From positions 62,001-126,000 of the forward strand of contig CAVRVJ010000006.1 in assembly GCA_963724645.1 (NCBI GenBank): 64,000 nt of DNA. Reading direction: 5' to 3'. The position numbers and the translations under genes were made by a program. This DNA comes from CAVXSP01 sp963724645 (GTDB taxonomy: Bacteria; Acidobacteriota; Vicinamibacteria; Vicinamibacterales; SCN-69-37). The notes beneath the pieces are model-generated. The model searched no databases. It saw nothing but the letters and a program-made list of their open reading frames with translations, and was not told the DNA's origin. Of this stretch, positions 39,274 to 49,061 are shown piece by piece (position 1 is the first letter of the stretch; each line of letters opens with the position of its first letter).

Positions 39274-41847
39274 TCAACCTCGTCCGTCCCCCACGGAGGT
39301 AGTGACCTCAATCAATCCATCAATCGCCAGCGAGTCCAGCAGCGCACGGTGAAACGCCTCGTGCTCCAGTTGGTGGGCACTGCCGACCGGAGATATCCAG
39401 TGCTCTCTGAACCGGCCGAGAATCTCCCGATCGGTCCGGCGCCTCGAGGCCTGAAGCCACGCGCGGCGCTTGCTCAGGGCCGGGATGCTCTCGATGAACT
39501 CCCGGAGCCCCGCCAATGCGGCAACTGCCTCGACGGGAATCGCTTCCGACTGGCCGTCTAGCGACAAAGGCGCCACACCGCGCTCGACGTCGTAATGCGC
39601 GCGATGCGCGCCACTCATCGGAATCGAGTCTTGCGCCACCTGCTGCGCCACGCCGAACAGCCCCCTGACGCCGACGAGCCGCAGGTTCTGCGCAACAGAA
39701 TGACGACGGCTGACGCCTTGGGCCCGCAACGCCGCTTTCGTACGTTCCTTCATCGCACTCAGCCGACTTCGCGACGGGCGCGCCGGTGACAGTTCCTCGG
39801 TGGCGCCAGAGCGGTCCGCGACCCGGCTCACATGGCTGGCCAGCAGGATTCGATCGGCCGCCAGAAGGACCGCTGCCGGTAGGACCCGTTCGAGCGATTC
39901 CCGTTCAAGCAGCGTATACAACATGCGCAGCGAGTTCCGCTCGTACAAACGGCGTCGGGGTGGCTCCGCCCAGCGTCCGGACGTCCCGTGATGACGATGG
40001 AACACCACTGATCGCGGGCAGAACCAGACCTCGTGTCCGAGCAGCCACAGCCGCCAGCCGAGCTCCACGTCCTCGTAATATGCAAACGTCCCTTCGTCCC
40101 ACCCGCCGTGGTCGAGGAAGATCTCACGATTCAGGAGCAGGGCTCCACCACATCCGAACAGCAGCGGCCGCTCCTCGGTGTAGCGGCCGGCTTCGGGCGC
40201 ACCGGTGTCGAGTTGAAAACCCTTGCCCTCGAAGTTGACCGACCCGCCGGCAAAATCGATGCGCCGGCCATCCCACGTGAGGATTCGGCTCGCGACGCAC
40301 GCGGCCTGTCGGCGTGCGGCGGTCCGCACGAGTTCACGCAGCCAATCCGGGTGCACGCGTGTGTCGTCGTTCAGAAAGGCGACGTACTCTCCGCTCGCGG
40401 CGGCCGCCCCGATATTGTTCGCCACAGCGAATCCCAAGTTGGTCCCGTTCCGAATGACGCGGGCCCTGGGGAATCGCTCGAGCACGAACGGCGTTGGGTC
40501 CTCTGCCGACCCGTTGTCGACGACGATGATCTCGATGCGATCGGCGGGATAGGTCTGCGCGCGCAGCGATGGCAGACAATCTCCGAGGTGAGCCGGCCCA
40601 AGTGCCGTGAGAATGACAACTGAGACAAGTGGAGATTCCAGGCTGACGTGGGCGGGCTCCGGTCTGTGCGCCAGCCCTATTTCTTTGGCGGGTGCGGCGA
40701 CGTCCGATCCTGACGACGGCGCAACTCCGCGATTGAAAATGGATTCGAGGTCGAAATCCCGAATGAGGGAATGCGCCACCTTCTCGTACCGACCGGCCTC
40801 GTGAAGGCGAAACGGGTCCCCGAACAACGCGATCAGTTCGCGGTCCCCCATCCGCCGACGGCTTTGGATTGCCGCGCGCTTGCGGCCGAGGGCCGGAAGC
40901 TGACTGCAGAAATCCTCGAGCGCAAGGAGGTGCACGATCGTTCGCGCGGATACCGGCATGTGTTCGGAGTGCGCGGCGCCAAAGGCAAATGCCTGCGGAT
41001 CGATGTCACTGTGGCCCAATCCCCGCAGCAACGAAAGCACGATCGCGGACGGCAGGACCCGTAGGAGCGTCTCCGACTCGTAGTTCTTGTAGAGCATGGC
41101 GAGCGCATTGCGCTCGTACAGGCGCAGCCGCTGGGCATAGGCGATCTTCGCGGCGGTTCCGTGCAGCCGGTGGTAGGTCACGGCGCGCGGCGCGAGGACC
41201 GTCCGGTATCCCAGCATCGATAGGCGCCAGCCGAAGTCGATATCTTCGAAGTATGCAAAGAAATCAGCGTCGAATCCGCCCGCATCGACGTACGCGGCGC
41301 GGGAGACCAGCATCGAGCCCCCGCAGGCGAACAACAGACGACGGCCTTCTTCGTCCGATTCCGCGCCGCCGGTGACAGGCTCACCGTGGTGCAATTGCCA
41401 GCAGTGGCCGAGATAGGAAACGAGCCCGCCGACGAAATCGATTCGCTTGCCGTCCCAATCCAGAATCCTTGCGGCCACGCACTGGGCCTCGTGCCGCTCG
41501 GCCGCCGAGACAAGTTCCGCGAGCCATGTCGGCTCGACGCGTGTGTCGTTGTTGAGAAACGCGATGCAGTCGCTCGTGCTCCGGCGCGCCGCATCGTCGT
41601 ACGGCTGCGCGAAGCCGTAGTTGCGATCGAGCTGGTGCCAGATGATTCCAGGATGGCGCGTTCGCACGAACTCCGCGGATCCGTCGGTGGATCCGTTGTC
41701 GATCACCTCGATCCGCACACGATCTTTCGGGTAGACTTGCGCGTCGAGCGACGGCAGGCAGGTCTCCAGATGCTGGCGTCCGTTGTAGTTCAGAATAAGG
41801 ACGGAGACCGTGGGGAGGGACATCCAGTGACCGACGGATTCTACCAT
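39274..41847 (-). CDS. Tandem two-domain glycosyltransferase family 2 protein
   Basis: 857 residues with two complete GT2 domains. The first has VSVLILNYNGRQHLETCL, VIDNGSTDGSAEF, CIAFLNNDTRVEPTWLAELV and YFEDIDFGWRLSMLGYR. The second, from about residue 408, has VSVVILTALGPAHLGDCLPS, VVDNGS, YVAFLNDDTRVHPDWL and YYEDVELGWRLWLLGHE. Both resemble WbbL-type rhamnosyltransferases. Helical C-terminal regions follow each domain (about 270-370 and 660-857), and they share RRR--DRE-I----D/E-F patterns, so the gene may be an internal duplication. Start ATG at 41847 has AAGGGG upstream; ATG at 41823 is an alternative. No frameshift. Confidence 0.85.
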   Translation of the reverse strand: MVESVGHWMSLPTVSVLILNYNGRQHLETCLPSLDAQVYPKDRVRIEVIDNGSTDGSAEFVRTRHPGIIWHQLDRNYGFAQPYDDAARRSTSDCIAFLNNDTRVEPTWLAELVSAAERHEAQCVAARILDWDGKRIDFVGGLVSYLGHCWQLHHGEPVTGGAESDEEGRRLLFACGGSMLVSRAAYVDAGGFDADFFAYFEDIDFGWRLSMLGYRTVLAPRAVTYHRLHGTAAKIAYAQRLRLYERNALAMLYKNYESETLLRVLPSAIVLSLLRGLGHSDIDPQAFAFGAAHSEHMPVSARTIVHLLALEDFCSQLPALGRKRAAIQSRRRMGDRELIALFGDPFRLHEAGRYEKVAHSLIRDFDLESIFNRGVAPSSGSDVAAPAKEIGLAHRPEPAHVSLESPLVSVVILTALGPAHLGDCLPSLRAQTYPADRIEIIVVDNGSAEDPTPFVLERFPRARVIRNGTNLGFAVANNIGAAAASGEYVAFLNDDTRVHPDWLRELVRTAARRQAACVASRILTWDGRRIDFAGGSVNFEGKGFQLDTGAPEAGRYTEERPLLFGCGGALLLNREIFLDHGGWDEGTFAYYEDVELGWRLWLLGHEVWFCPRSVVFHRHHGTSGRWAEPPRRRLYERNSLRMLYTLLERESLERVLPAAVLLAADRILLASHVSRVADRSGATEELSPARPSRSRLSAMKERTKAALRAQGVSRRHSVAQNLRLVGVRGLFGVAQQVAQDSIPMSGAHRAHYDVERGVAPLSLDGQSEAIPVEAVAALAGLREFIESIPALSKRRAWLQASRRRTDREILGRFREHWISPVGSAHQLEHEAFHRALLDSLAIDGLIEVTTSVGDGRG

Positions 41848-41922
41848 GTCGATTCTGCCCCTTTCTCAGCGCAGAGAGGACGGCGGTTCCGATCGACGAG
41901 GCGCGCGACGATTGCGGGATCG

Positions 41923-42318
41923 ATGCTCGTGCTGCTCATGGTCGGGGGCTGCCGCAGCCGTCAGTCCAGCGCGCTCGACCCGTCCAACGAACTGCCGTCG
42001 GGTCACATCGACATGCCCGCCGATGGTCAGCACGTGAGCAGCGAGACGAACATGGGAGGGTGGGCCATCGATGATCGCGGCATCCGCGAGGTCCGCGTCT
42101 ACATCGACGGACATTTCGTGACCGCGACGCCGCTCAACACCGAGCGCCCCGACGTGTCGAAGGCGTTTCCCCAGTACGCCCATGAGAATCATCTTCACGG
42201 GTGGACCATCCGAGTCCCATTTCCGAGCCCAGGCGCGCACAAGCTGCTGGTGCAGGCGGTCGACAGCGACGGGGCCACACGTGACATCGGCGTCATGGAC
42301 GTGACGTCAGGCGCCTGA
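41923..42318 (+). CDS. Small lipoprotein with one Ig-like module
   Basis: A 131-residue protein. The hydrophobic start LVLLMVGGC is a lipobox with the cysteine at about residue 10, though the positively charged n-region lies just upstream of the only in-frame ATG, so the true start is uncertain. The single domain reads GHIDMPADGQHVSSETNMGG, WAIDDRGIREVRVYIDGHFV, then a TERPDVSKAFPQYAHENHLH region and an AHKLLVQAVDSDG end. It shares the IDxPxxG-xxV----GWAID start and R-DV---F layout with the repeated modules of the large secreted proteins. Function unknown; probably outer-membrane anchored. Confidence 0.6.
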   Translation: MLVLLMVGGCRSRQSSALDPSNELPSGHIDMPADGQHVSSETNMGGWAIDDRGIREVRVYIDGHFVTATPLNTERPDVSKAFPQYAHENHLHGWTIRVPFPSPGAHKLLVQAVDSDGATRDIGVMDVTSGA

Positions 42319-42325
42319 CGGTTCC

Positions 42326-44074
42326 TCAGACCGGCGGCAGACGGAAGCTCGCCGCCGCACGATCAAAATTCGGATTGTAGTACGGGTCGTCTTCGAGGGA
42401 GTGTCCCCACCGTGCCGTGGCCCGCCGCCACTCTTCGGCGCCGATCGCCTGCACCGGCCGGGATCCGGTCCAGCGCGCGTGAACGTGCGGCGTGACGAGC
42501 ACACGGAATCCGGCTTCGCGCAGCCGCAACCCGTAGTCAACGGCGAGCAGCGCGCCCGCGAGCGTCTCATCACATCCTTTGACGCGCTCGAACACGATAC
42601 GCTTCGTCATCATGCAGGCCAGGTCGACGGCCGTGCAGTTTCGCACGTGAAGCGCATTCGCGACGTGGCCCCACGTCCATCGCGGAGCGCCGTGAAACGC
42701 GCCGGCGGCCACGCCGCCTCCACAGCCGACGACAAGCCCCGCGCTGTCGATCGTCCCGTCAGCCTGCAGCAGCATCGGACCAACTGCGCCAATGGCGTCC
42801 AACTGCGCGTGTTCAACCAATCTCTCGAGCCAGTCGGATTCCAGAAAACTCAGGCGAGGATCGAGAATCACGAGGTACTCGCCTGACGCACGGCCGGCCG
42901 CGCACTTGAGTGCGGCTCCCGGGCTTCGCGGCGGATCGGCAGAAATGTCGACGATACGGTGCGGGATCTGACGCATCGCCGTCGCCCAGGAGGCTGGAAG
43001 GGCGCCAGGACACGCGACGACCACCTCCAACGATTTGAACCTGGCCGGTTTCGCCAACGCGCGCACGATTTGTGACGGCAATGGAGCCGCCTGCGCCGGA
43101 TCGACATCACATTGGAGGAGGACGGACACCGTGGGCAAACCCTGAATTGCATACTCGATGTGGAAGTGACCGGCGGCCTGCGCCCGCTGCACGTGTGCAT
43201 TGATGCCGATCCGCTGCAGATGTCCCTCGAGAGCCTTCTGCCCCGCAGCAATCGCCCAGGGTTTCGTCAACCGCGAGCTTGCCGCGGATCCCGACGCCAT
43301 TCGCCAGCGGTAAAGCACTTTCGGCACGTGCGCAATTCGGCTGGTGCGCTCGACGGCTCGCAGCATCAAGTCGTAGTCCTGCGCGCCGTCGTATTTGCCC
43401 AGAAAACCGCCGAGATCGAGCACGAGTTGCCGCCGCATCACCGTGAAATGCGAGGTGTACATGCAGGCGCGCAAAAGCTCCGGCGACCAGTCGGGCTTGA
43501 AGTGCGGGTGAGACGGGTTCCCGGCAGCGTCGATCTTGTCCTCGTCGCTGTAGACAATGTCCGGGCTCCGGCCATCGGCCAGGGCGCGCACGACTTCGGC
43601 CAGGGCATCACAGTTCAGCTCGTCATCGTGATCGAGAAACCCCACGAAGTCGCCGGTGGCGAGAGCGAGTGCGGCATTCGACGCCGCCGCAATGCCCGCG
43701 TTCGCGTCGCCGCGGCCCATCCTGATGCGCGGGTCGCCCTCACAGGTCCGCAGGACGTCGAGCGTCTCCGCATGCGTCGACCCGTCGTCCCACAAGCAGA
43801 GCTCCCAGGCTGGGTAAATCTGACGTCGCACCGAATCGATGCACCGGCGAAGCCATGCGCCGTCGGTATTGAAGACTGGTGTAATCAGGCTGATCCGCGG
43901 TTGGAGCGGAAGCGCGCGCACCTGCTCGGTCAGCCGCTCCAGATCCGATTGGCCGGGTGTATGGGTCTCGCGCCACGACCGGTACCTCGCGTCATCTTCT
44001 TGAAGTTGACGGACCGCCGCGGCCCGCCGGAGCAGCCCGCGCACGCCGAGCGTGCGCACGCCGGCAGAAGCCAT
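42326..44074 (-). CDS. Glycosyltransferase family 2, two-part
   Basis: About 582 residues from ATG 44074 (MASAGVRTLGVRGLL); the frame is open further upstream, but that part is antisense to the next gene. The GT2 domain has PRISLITPVFNTDGAWLRRC, LWDDGSTHAETLD, GDFVGFLDHDDELNCDAL with the DHDD metal site, VYSDEDKID and GAQDYDLMLRAV. This SDEDK-type enzyme class occurs in large polysaccharide-assembly proteins. A second half (residues about 290-580) looks like another GT2 that has lost early motifs: VSVLLQCDVDPAQ, LVILDPRLSFLESDWLERLV, TLAGALLAVDYGLRLREAGF. The gene at 62297 is of the same type. Confidence 0.8.
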   Translation of the reverse strand: MASAGVRTLGVRGLLRRAAAVRQLQEDDARYRSWRETHTPGQSDLERLTEQVRALPLQPRISLITPVFNTDGAWLRRCIDSVRRQIYPAWELCLWDDGSTHAETLDVLRTCEGDPRIRMGRGDANAGIAAASNAALALATGDFVGFLDHDDELNCDALAEVVRALADGRSPDIVYSDEDKIDAAGNPSHPHFKPDWSPELLRACMYTSHFTVMRRQLVLDLGGFLGKYDGAQDYDLMLRAVERTSRIAHVPKVLYRWRMASGSAASSRLTKPWAIAAGQKALEGHLQRIGINAHVQRAQAAGHFHIEYAIQGLPTVSVLLQCDVDPAQAAPLPSQIVRALAKPARFKSLEVVVACPGALPASWATAMRQIPHRIVDISADPPRSPGAALKCAAGRASGEYLVILDPRLSFLESDWLERLVEHAQLDAIGAVGPMLLQADGTIDSAGLVVGCGGGVAAGAFHGAPRWTWGHVANALHVRNCTAVDLACMMTKRIVFERVKGCDETLAGALLAVDYGLRLREAGFRVLVTPHVHARWTGSRPVQAIGAEEWRRATARWGHSLEDDPYYNPNFDRAAASFRLPPV

Positions 44075-44079
44075 TCGCG

Positions 44080-46049
44080 TTAGCTCGCCGATCCCTTGTG
44101 TGGAAAGAAGCTCTTGAGCGGCGGACAGCGCCTGCCCGGCGGCCTGAAGCGTTCCGGTAAGCCGCCAGCGCGGACTGCGGTGCGGAGGCACGACACCAGG
44201 CCGGGAAGCAGCGCTATGAGGCGCCCGGAAAGCGGACCACGCCCGGAGGCTGCTCGTCGCCACTCCACGTCTTCGAGCGTGAAGCGCATCCGCCGCACGT
44301 CGACGCCCTGCTCCCGGCAGGTGAGACAGATCTCGTCGAACACGGGGCGCGGCAGGTCCCGAATGCTCACAACGACCGTCGTGATCTTTTCTCGCCGAAG
44401 GATCTCCTCCAGCCGGGCCAGCGGACCAAACACAGGCAAGCCTTCGATCCGCTGTCGCCGCTTGTGCGGATCGTCGTCGAGAAAACCCACGGGCCTCAGG
44501 TCGAGCTCGGCATTCTGCAGGAGCTCGTGCAGCGCGAGCACGCCGCCCCGACCTGCCCCGATGATCAAGGCCGTGCGTCCGCCGCTGCGGCGCCGCAGGC
44601 GCAGGTAGTGATCGAGCGCGCCGAGCGCGATTCGCGCGCCAATCACGAGCGCCGGTGCCGTTACCGCGTCGATGAGGAACACGCCCCTCGAGTACCCTTC
44701 GAACCGGCTCAGGTACAGCAGAGCGATAATGCTGGCGGCGACGCCGGTCAGGAGGCCGCGAGTCAGACTGAACAGCTCGGGTGGCCCAAGCACCCTCCAC
44801 ACCTGCCGGTACTTGCCCGACATCCACAGCGGCGCCAGTTGAAGCCCGATGACGACCGGAAGGGATTTGTAGAAGTACGGCAGGAAGGCCGACACCTCCG
44901 GTCCCCGGAACCTTGCGAGGAATGCGAGGTAGTAACCCAATGCCAGCAGGACGGCATCGAGCATCACCTCGTAGATGCGATGCCGGCTGGTCACCTCGCC
45001 CGGCAATGGCGGCGCCGCGCCCGAAGGTTGTCCGTGATCGCCGACGTCGATGTGGGCGAGGTAAATGCCCGTCGCGACGAGCATGACGACATAGGCGATC
45101 GTCAGCGCCCAGGCGGCCGGCGCCGGCAACGCCTGCACACCGACGGCCACGAGGCCGCCGGTCGCGGCCAGGACATACAGCACGATCACCGCCCGTCGAT
45201 CGCCGAGACCGAGAGCCACGAGCCGGTGCGAGAGATGATCGCGTCCCCCGACGAAAGCGCTCCGCCCGGACAGCGACCGCGTCAGGGTGACGAACGCGGT
45301 GTCGAGGATCGGGAGCAGGAGAATGATGATGGGGACAATGGCGACGGCCCCAAGAGGCGTGGTTACGTGCGGCGTCGCCAGCAGCGTCGCGCCGGCGATG
45401 AAGCTTCCCAGCAATGACTGCCGCTGTCGCCCATGAAGACGGACGCCGGATGAATATTGAAGACCAGAAACCCCGTGGTGACGCCCACCGTCGCAATGGC
45501 CAGGAGGGCGAGATCATGGGAGCCCGTTGGATCCCTGAGGAGGAGGAGCACGACGAAAAAGGCGGTCGAAATTGCAGCGATGCCACTGGCGAGCCCGTCG
45601 ATGTTGTCGAGCAGATTGAACGCGTTGGTGATCCCGACAATCCACGCGAAGGTCAGGATCATGTTGACTGGCGTCAGGTTCGTGATGGCAACAGGCCCGA
45701 CGAGATAGATGAAGAGGCTGGTCGCCAGCAACTGACATACCAGCTTCGTCGCCGGACCGATCGGCCGGACGTCGTCAGCCAGCCCGATCGCGAACATCGA
45801 GCCGCAGAGCAGCAGCAACTGCCAGATCGCGCCCAAGTGGCAGGCCAGCCCGACGACGACGAGCAGGGCCACCAACATGGCGAGGCCGCCGCTCTTGGGG
45901 ACGGGCGTCGCGTGCTGATGCCACCGGTCCACGGACGCCCGGGCGTGAATGCCAAAACGCACGCCCGCCCAGCGCGCCAGAGGCACCAGCAGCAAGGCCG
46001 ACGCAAAGCCGCTCAGCAGAACAATCGACAACAGCGCGGGTGACAGCAT
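44080..46049 (-). CDS. WecA/MraY-like sugar-phosphate transferase fused to CapD/FlaA1-type module, frameshifted
   Basis: The first part (46049 to about 45415) is a polyprenyl-phosphate GlcNAc-1-phosphate transferase: HATPVPKSGGLAMLVALLVV, FAIGLADDVRPIGPATKL with the aspartate pair, NAFNLLDNIDGLASGIAAIS, VFMGDSGS. After one indel near 45416 the frame continues LLGSFIAGATLL and ILDTAFVTLTRSLSGRSAF, GGRDHLSHRLVALGL, the normal WecA end. Then come four membrane helices (VMLDAVLLALGYYLAFLARF) and a Rossmann domain TALIIGAGRGGVLALHELLQ as in the N-terminal half of CapD/FlaA1 proteins, ending without the SDR dehydratase domain. About 650 residues. It likely starts a glycan on undecaprenyl phosphate. 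Upstream promoter at 46098-46126. Confidence 0.75.
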
Positions 46050-46097
46050 CTCCCGATTCAGATTTCGGCCAATCGGAGGCCAAACTGCCAGGCGTAC

Positions 46098-46126
46098 AGG
46101 ATACTCCTCCTCGGGGCGGTGTACAA
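46098..46126 (-). promoter_or_regulatory. Predicted promoter for the WecA-like gene
   Basis: On the minus strand TTGTAC (46121-46126) and TATCCT (46098-46103) are 17 bp apart, placing a start near 46091, about 42 nt before the gene. The 158-bp gap to the divergent GT2 gene holds nothing else I recognise. Confidence 0.45.
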
Positions 46127-46207
46127 CGAAGTGTCAGAAGTTCGCTGCCAGGGATGCCCCGCCCGAAACACGGCAAATGACCGTCTGACGCAGGACACTA
46201 CCTACCG

Positions 46208-47203
46208 GTGGCAAATGTGCGAGCGCGGATCGTCGTCCTCAACTGGAACGGCCGGGCGCTGCTTGGGCCGTGCCTGACGGCTCTGCTTGCGCAGGACCTG
46301 ACTCAGAGCGAGGTCGTGGTCGTGGACAACGGGTCATCAGACGGCTCGGCCGAGTTCGTCAAGATGAACTTCCCTACCGTCGCGGTCCTCGCCCTCGATC
46401 GGAACCTCGGCTTCGCAGCGGGCAACAACGCCGGGGCTCACGGCTCGACTGCAGAATACCTGGTCTTTCTGAACAACGACACCAGGGTCCGGCCGGGATG
46501 GCTTCCCAGGCTGATGGACCCCGCCGACGCGGACCCCGGGACCGGTCTGGTCACGTCACAGGTTGTCTATCTCGACCGGCCTGAGTCGATTGACTCTGCC
46601 GGCGACGGCTACCTCCGCTGCGGCGGCGCCTTCAAGTACTGGCACGGACAAGCGGTCCACAGTGCGCCGCCAAGCCGGGAAGTATTCGGTGCGTGCGGCG
46701 CCGCATTCCTGATTCGACGCTCACTGTTCGAATCCCTCGGCGGCTTCGATCAGGATTTCTTCATGGTCTATGAAGACGTGGACTTATCATTTCGCGCGCG
46801 ACTGGTCGGCGCACGATGTCTGTACGCCGCCGATGCCGTCGTTGAGCACGCAGGGAGTGCCAGTCTGGGCCATGTCAGCAGCACCGCGGTCTTCTACGGA
46901 CAGCGGAACCTGGAGTGGACGTGGATCAAGAACATGCCACGGAGGCTGCTGTGGCGAACGGCGCCCGCGCACCTTCTCTACAATCTCGCCGGAGCATGGG
47001 CCTACGCGCGACAGGGGCAGTTCATCCCCTGGTCACGGGCGAAGCTGGCCGCCATGCGGGGGCTGCCCCGCCTCCTGAGAAAGCGGCGCGCCGTTCAGCG
47101 GGCCGCGACCGCGGACGCGGGCGCGTTGTGGGCCTTGATGGAAAAGGACTGGATCGGCATCAAGCGCCGCGAGAAAGCGTTCGATTTCACTCGCGGATCC
47201 TGA
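46208..47203 (+). CDS. Glycosyltransferase family 2, rhamnosyltransferase-like
   Basis: A 331-residue GT2. Features: ARIVVLNWNGRALLGPCLTA, VVVDNGSSDGSAEFV, GFAAGNNAGAHGS, YLVFLNNDTRVRPGWLPRL, FGACGAAFLIRRSLFESLGG and FFMVYEDVDLSFRARLVGAR with the ED-V-D-L-SxR motif. A C-terminal amphipathic region (LEWTWIKNMPRRLLWRTAP) fits peripheral membrane binding. WbbL-type rhamnosyltransferases have the same order. The start is GTG at 46208. Its last 17 bp overlap the convergent O-antigen-ligase-like gene. Confidence 0.88.
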   Translation: MANVRARIVVLNWNGRALLGPCLTALLAQDLTQSEVVVVDNGSSDGSAEFVKMNFPTVAVLALDRNLGFAAGNNAGAHGSTAEYLVFLNNDTRVRPGWLPRLMDPADADPGTGLVTSQVVYLDRPESIDSAGDGYLRCGGAFKYWHGQAVHSAPPSREVFGACGAAFLIRRSLFESLGGFDQDFFMVYEDVDLSFRARLVGARCLYAADAVVEHAGSASLGHVSSTAVFYGQRNLEWTWIKNMPRRLLWRTAPAHLLYNLAGAWAYARQGQFIPWSRAKLAAMRGLPRLLRKRRAVQRAATADAGALWALMEKDWIGIKRREKAFDFTRGS

Positions 47204-49050
47204 ACTGTCCCACCATCAGCCGGCAGGTCGCGCCCTGAACATCGATATCCAGACGCCGCGACACCGGACCTCTTCGGGTCGGATCGAACTGAAAGGTCAC
47301 GGTACTCCACGCGCCCGTGTCGGGTTCCACCGTGTTGACCATCTGCCCATCGATGTCGATCCGGACCAGACAGGGCCGATGAGAATCACCCGTGAGGCGC
47401 AGGGGAAGTTCCACACTTCGAGCCCGCGATGGGATGAACCACGCGGAATGCGCCTCGGACATCCGATACTTGACTCCGTCGTCACCCTCAGTCGCCGCGG
47501 CTGCGCCAATGGCCACGTGATCCAGATCGGCGGCTTGGCGCAGTTGCCAGAACCGAATCGGCGCGGAGACGAGCACGACCGCCGAGAACGGCGAGGCCGA
47601 AGCGAGGACTCCAGGTGCCGGAGGCGGCGGGCGCGAAGCCCACCGCCATCCCAATCGCAAGAAAGAACACGAAGAGCACCTCCACGATCAGAAGCGGATG
47701 ACCTCCAAGACACGTGATGCAAAACGCAAACAGCCCGCCGGCGATTCCGATCATCGCCGGATGGGGGCTCCCGCCGCGGGCCGTCGACAGGACGGCGGTG
47801 GCGCACGCGCCAATCATCCACAGGAAGCCGATGAAGCCGACGACCCCAAGCTCGGCAAGCACCTGGAGAAAATTGTTGTGGGCGTTCTCGCCTCGAGCGG
47901 CTGCCGGAAACAGCGCGATGAGATCTGGACTGGCCTGCTCCCGGGCAAAACTCCTGAACTGCCCGAGGCCGATCCCGAAACCCGGATAAGCAGCGACCGC
48001 CTTGCCCGCAATCTGCGCCATTCGCCACCGCACTTCCAACGAGTCGCTGGATGATGACTGGGCATTGCGACCGGGATTCCAGAACACGACACCCGCGATG
48101 AGTGCGGCAGCGGCCACGGCCGCGAGAGCCACCGCGCGCTTCGACCCACGCCAGTTGGCCAGCCACGCCGCGCCCACGCCGGCAACCGCCGCCACGAGGG
48201 CCGTCCGCGAGCCGGTGACCCACAGCGCACCCAGGATCACCGCGGCCGCGAGCCACGCCCATCGCCACGATCGGCGCCCGGCGAGCGCGAGCCAGACCGC
48301 TGGGACTGCGTACAGGGCAAAGAGCGACCCGGCCGCGTTGAGGTCCGCATAAAGCGTGCTGATCCGCTGCGTGAGCAGAAAGTGCCAGAGCTCGGCGGCC
48401 GTGAATCCGTGCCGCGTTGCCACTTCGATCACACGGATCCACGCAAATGCCGCCGTCACGGTCGCGCCACCCAGCCACCAGCGAACGATCCACGACCCGG
48501 AGCCGGGATGCGCGCGGATCAGCCGCTCTGCGACAACAGCCAGCGCGAGCGCCTCGATCCAGGTCATGGCGATGTGCAGCGCCATGAACGCCGACTGGTC
48601 CCCGAAGTAACTCGTCACCCAGTGGTGCCGCAGCGAAGTCATGAAGACCGCCGGAAATGCGGTCGGGAGTTGCTCCGCCCTGAGTCCAAGGATGCCGGCG
48701 ACGGCGATGACGGAGATAAGCGAAGCCGCCGGCCAAATCAGGCGAACGTCGCTCCCGCTTGGGTCCAAGGCCAGCCGCAGGCTCGCCGCGCACAGAAACG
48801 GCGCCACCATGAACTCCGCCATCTCGGCGCCGCTGAATGGCGCCCCGGTCTGGAGCACGATCCTGGGCGCCAGCGGCAGGAGGCCCGCCAGCACCGCGAG
48901 GGCCCATCGCGGCCGGGCCGCCGCCAATGCGAACATCGCCGCGGAGATGGACTTGACGTGAAGGGGAATGCCCGGCTCAACCCAGCTGGCCGCGACGGGC
49001 AAACTGAAAAGCAACGAAGCGAGGCCCGCGAAGGTGCGCCGCGTGATCAC
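47187..49050 (-). CDS. O-antigen ligase/polymerase-like membrane protein, frameshifted
   Basis: The N-terminal frame (49050 to about 47600) has around eleven membrane helices and the ligase pattern: WVTGSRTALVAAVAGVGAAW, YPGFGIGLGQFRSFAREQ, and RGENAHNNFLQVLAELGVVG with the conserved histidine of WaaL/Wzy proteins. After one indel near 47600 the other frame supplies the last helix (FSAVVLVSAPIRFWQLRQAA) and a soluble tail of about 130 residues (SVELPLRLTGDSHRPCLVRI, VTFQFDPTRRGPVSRRLDID) that looks like a beta-sandwich. Total about 620 residues. It would polymerise or ligate a glycan in the periplasm. Confidence 0.75.
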
Positions 49051-49061
49051 GGGTGGGGCTT

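Noticed and set aside
41386..41922. Longer version of the small lipoprotein gene beginning at 41386.
   Set aside because: The extra part is antisense to the two-domain GT2 gene and would put the lipobox in the middle of the protein.
44084..45640. Very long minus-strand frame extending the GT2 gene at 42326 up to 45640.
   Set aside because: Above 44074 it overlaps the WecA/CapD-type gene in another frame on the same strand and its translation there is low-complexity.
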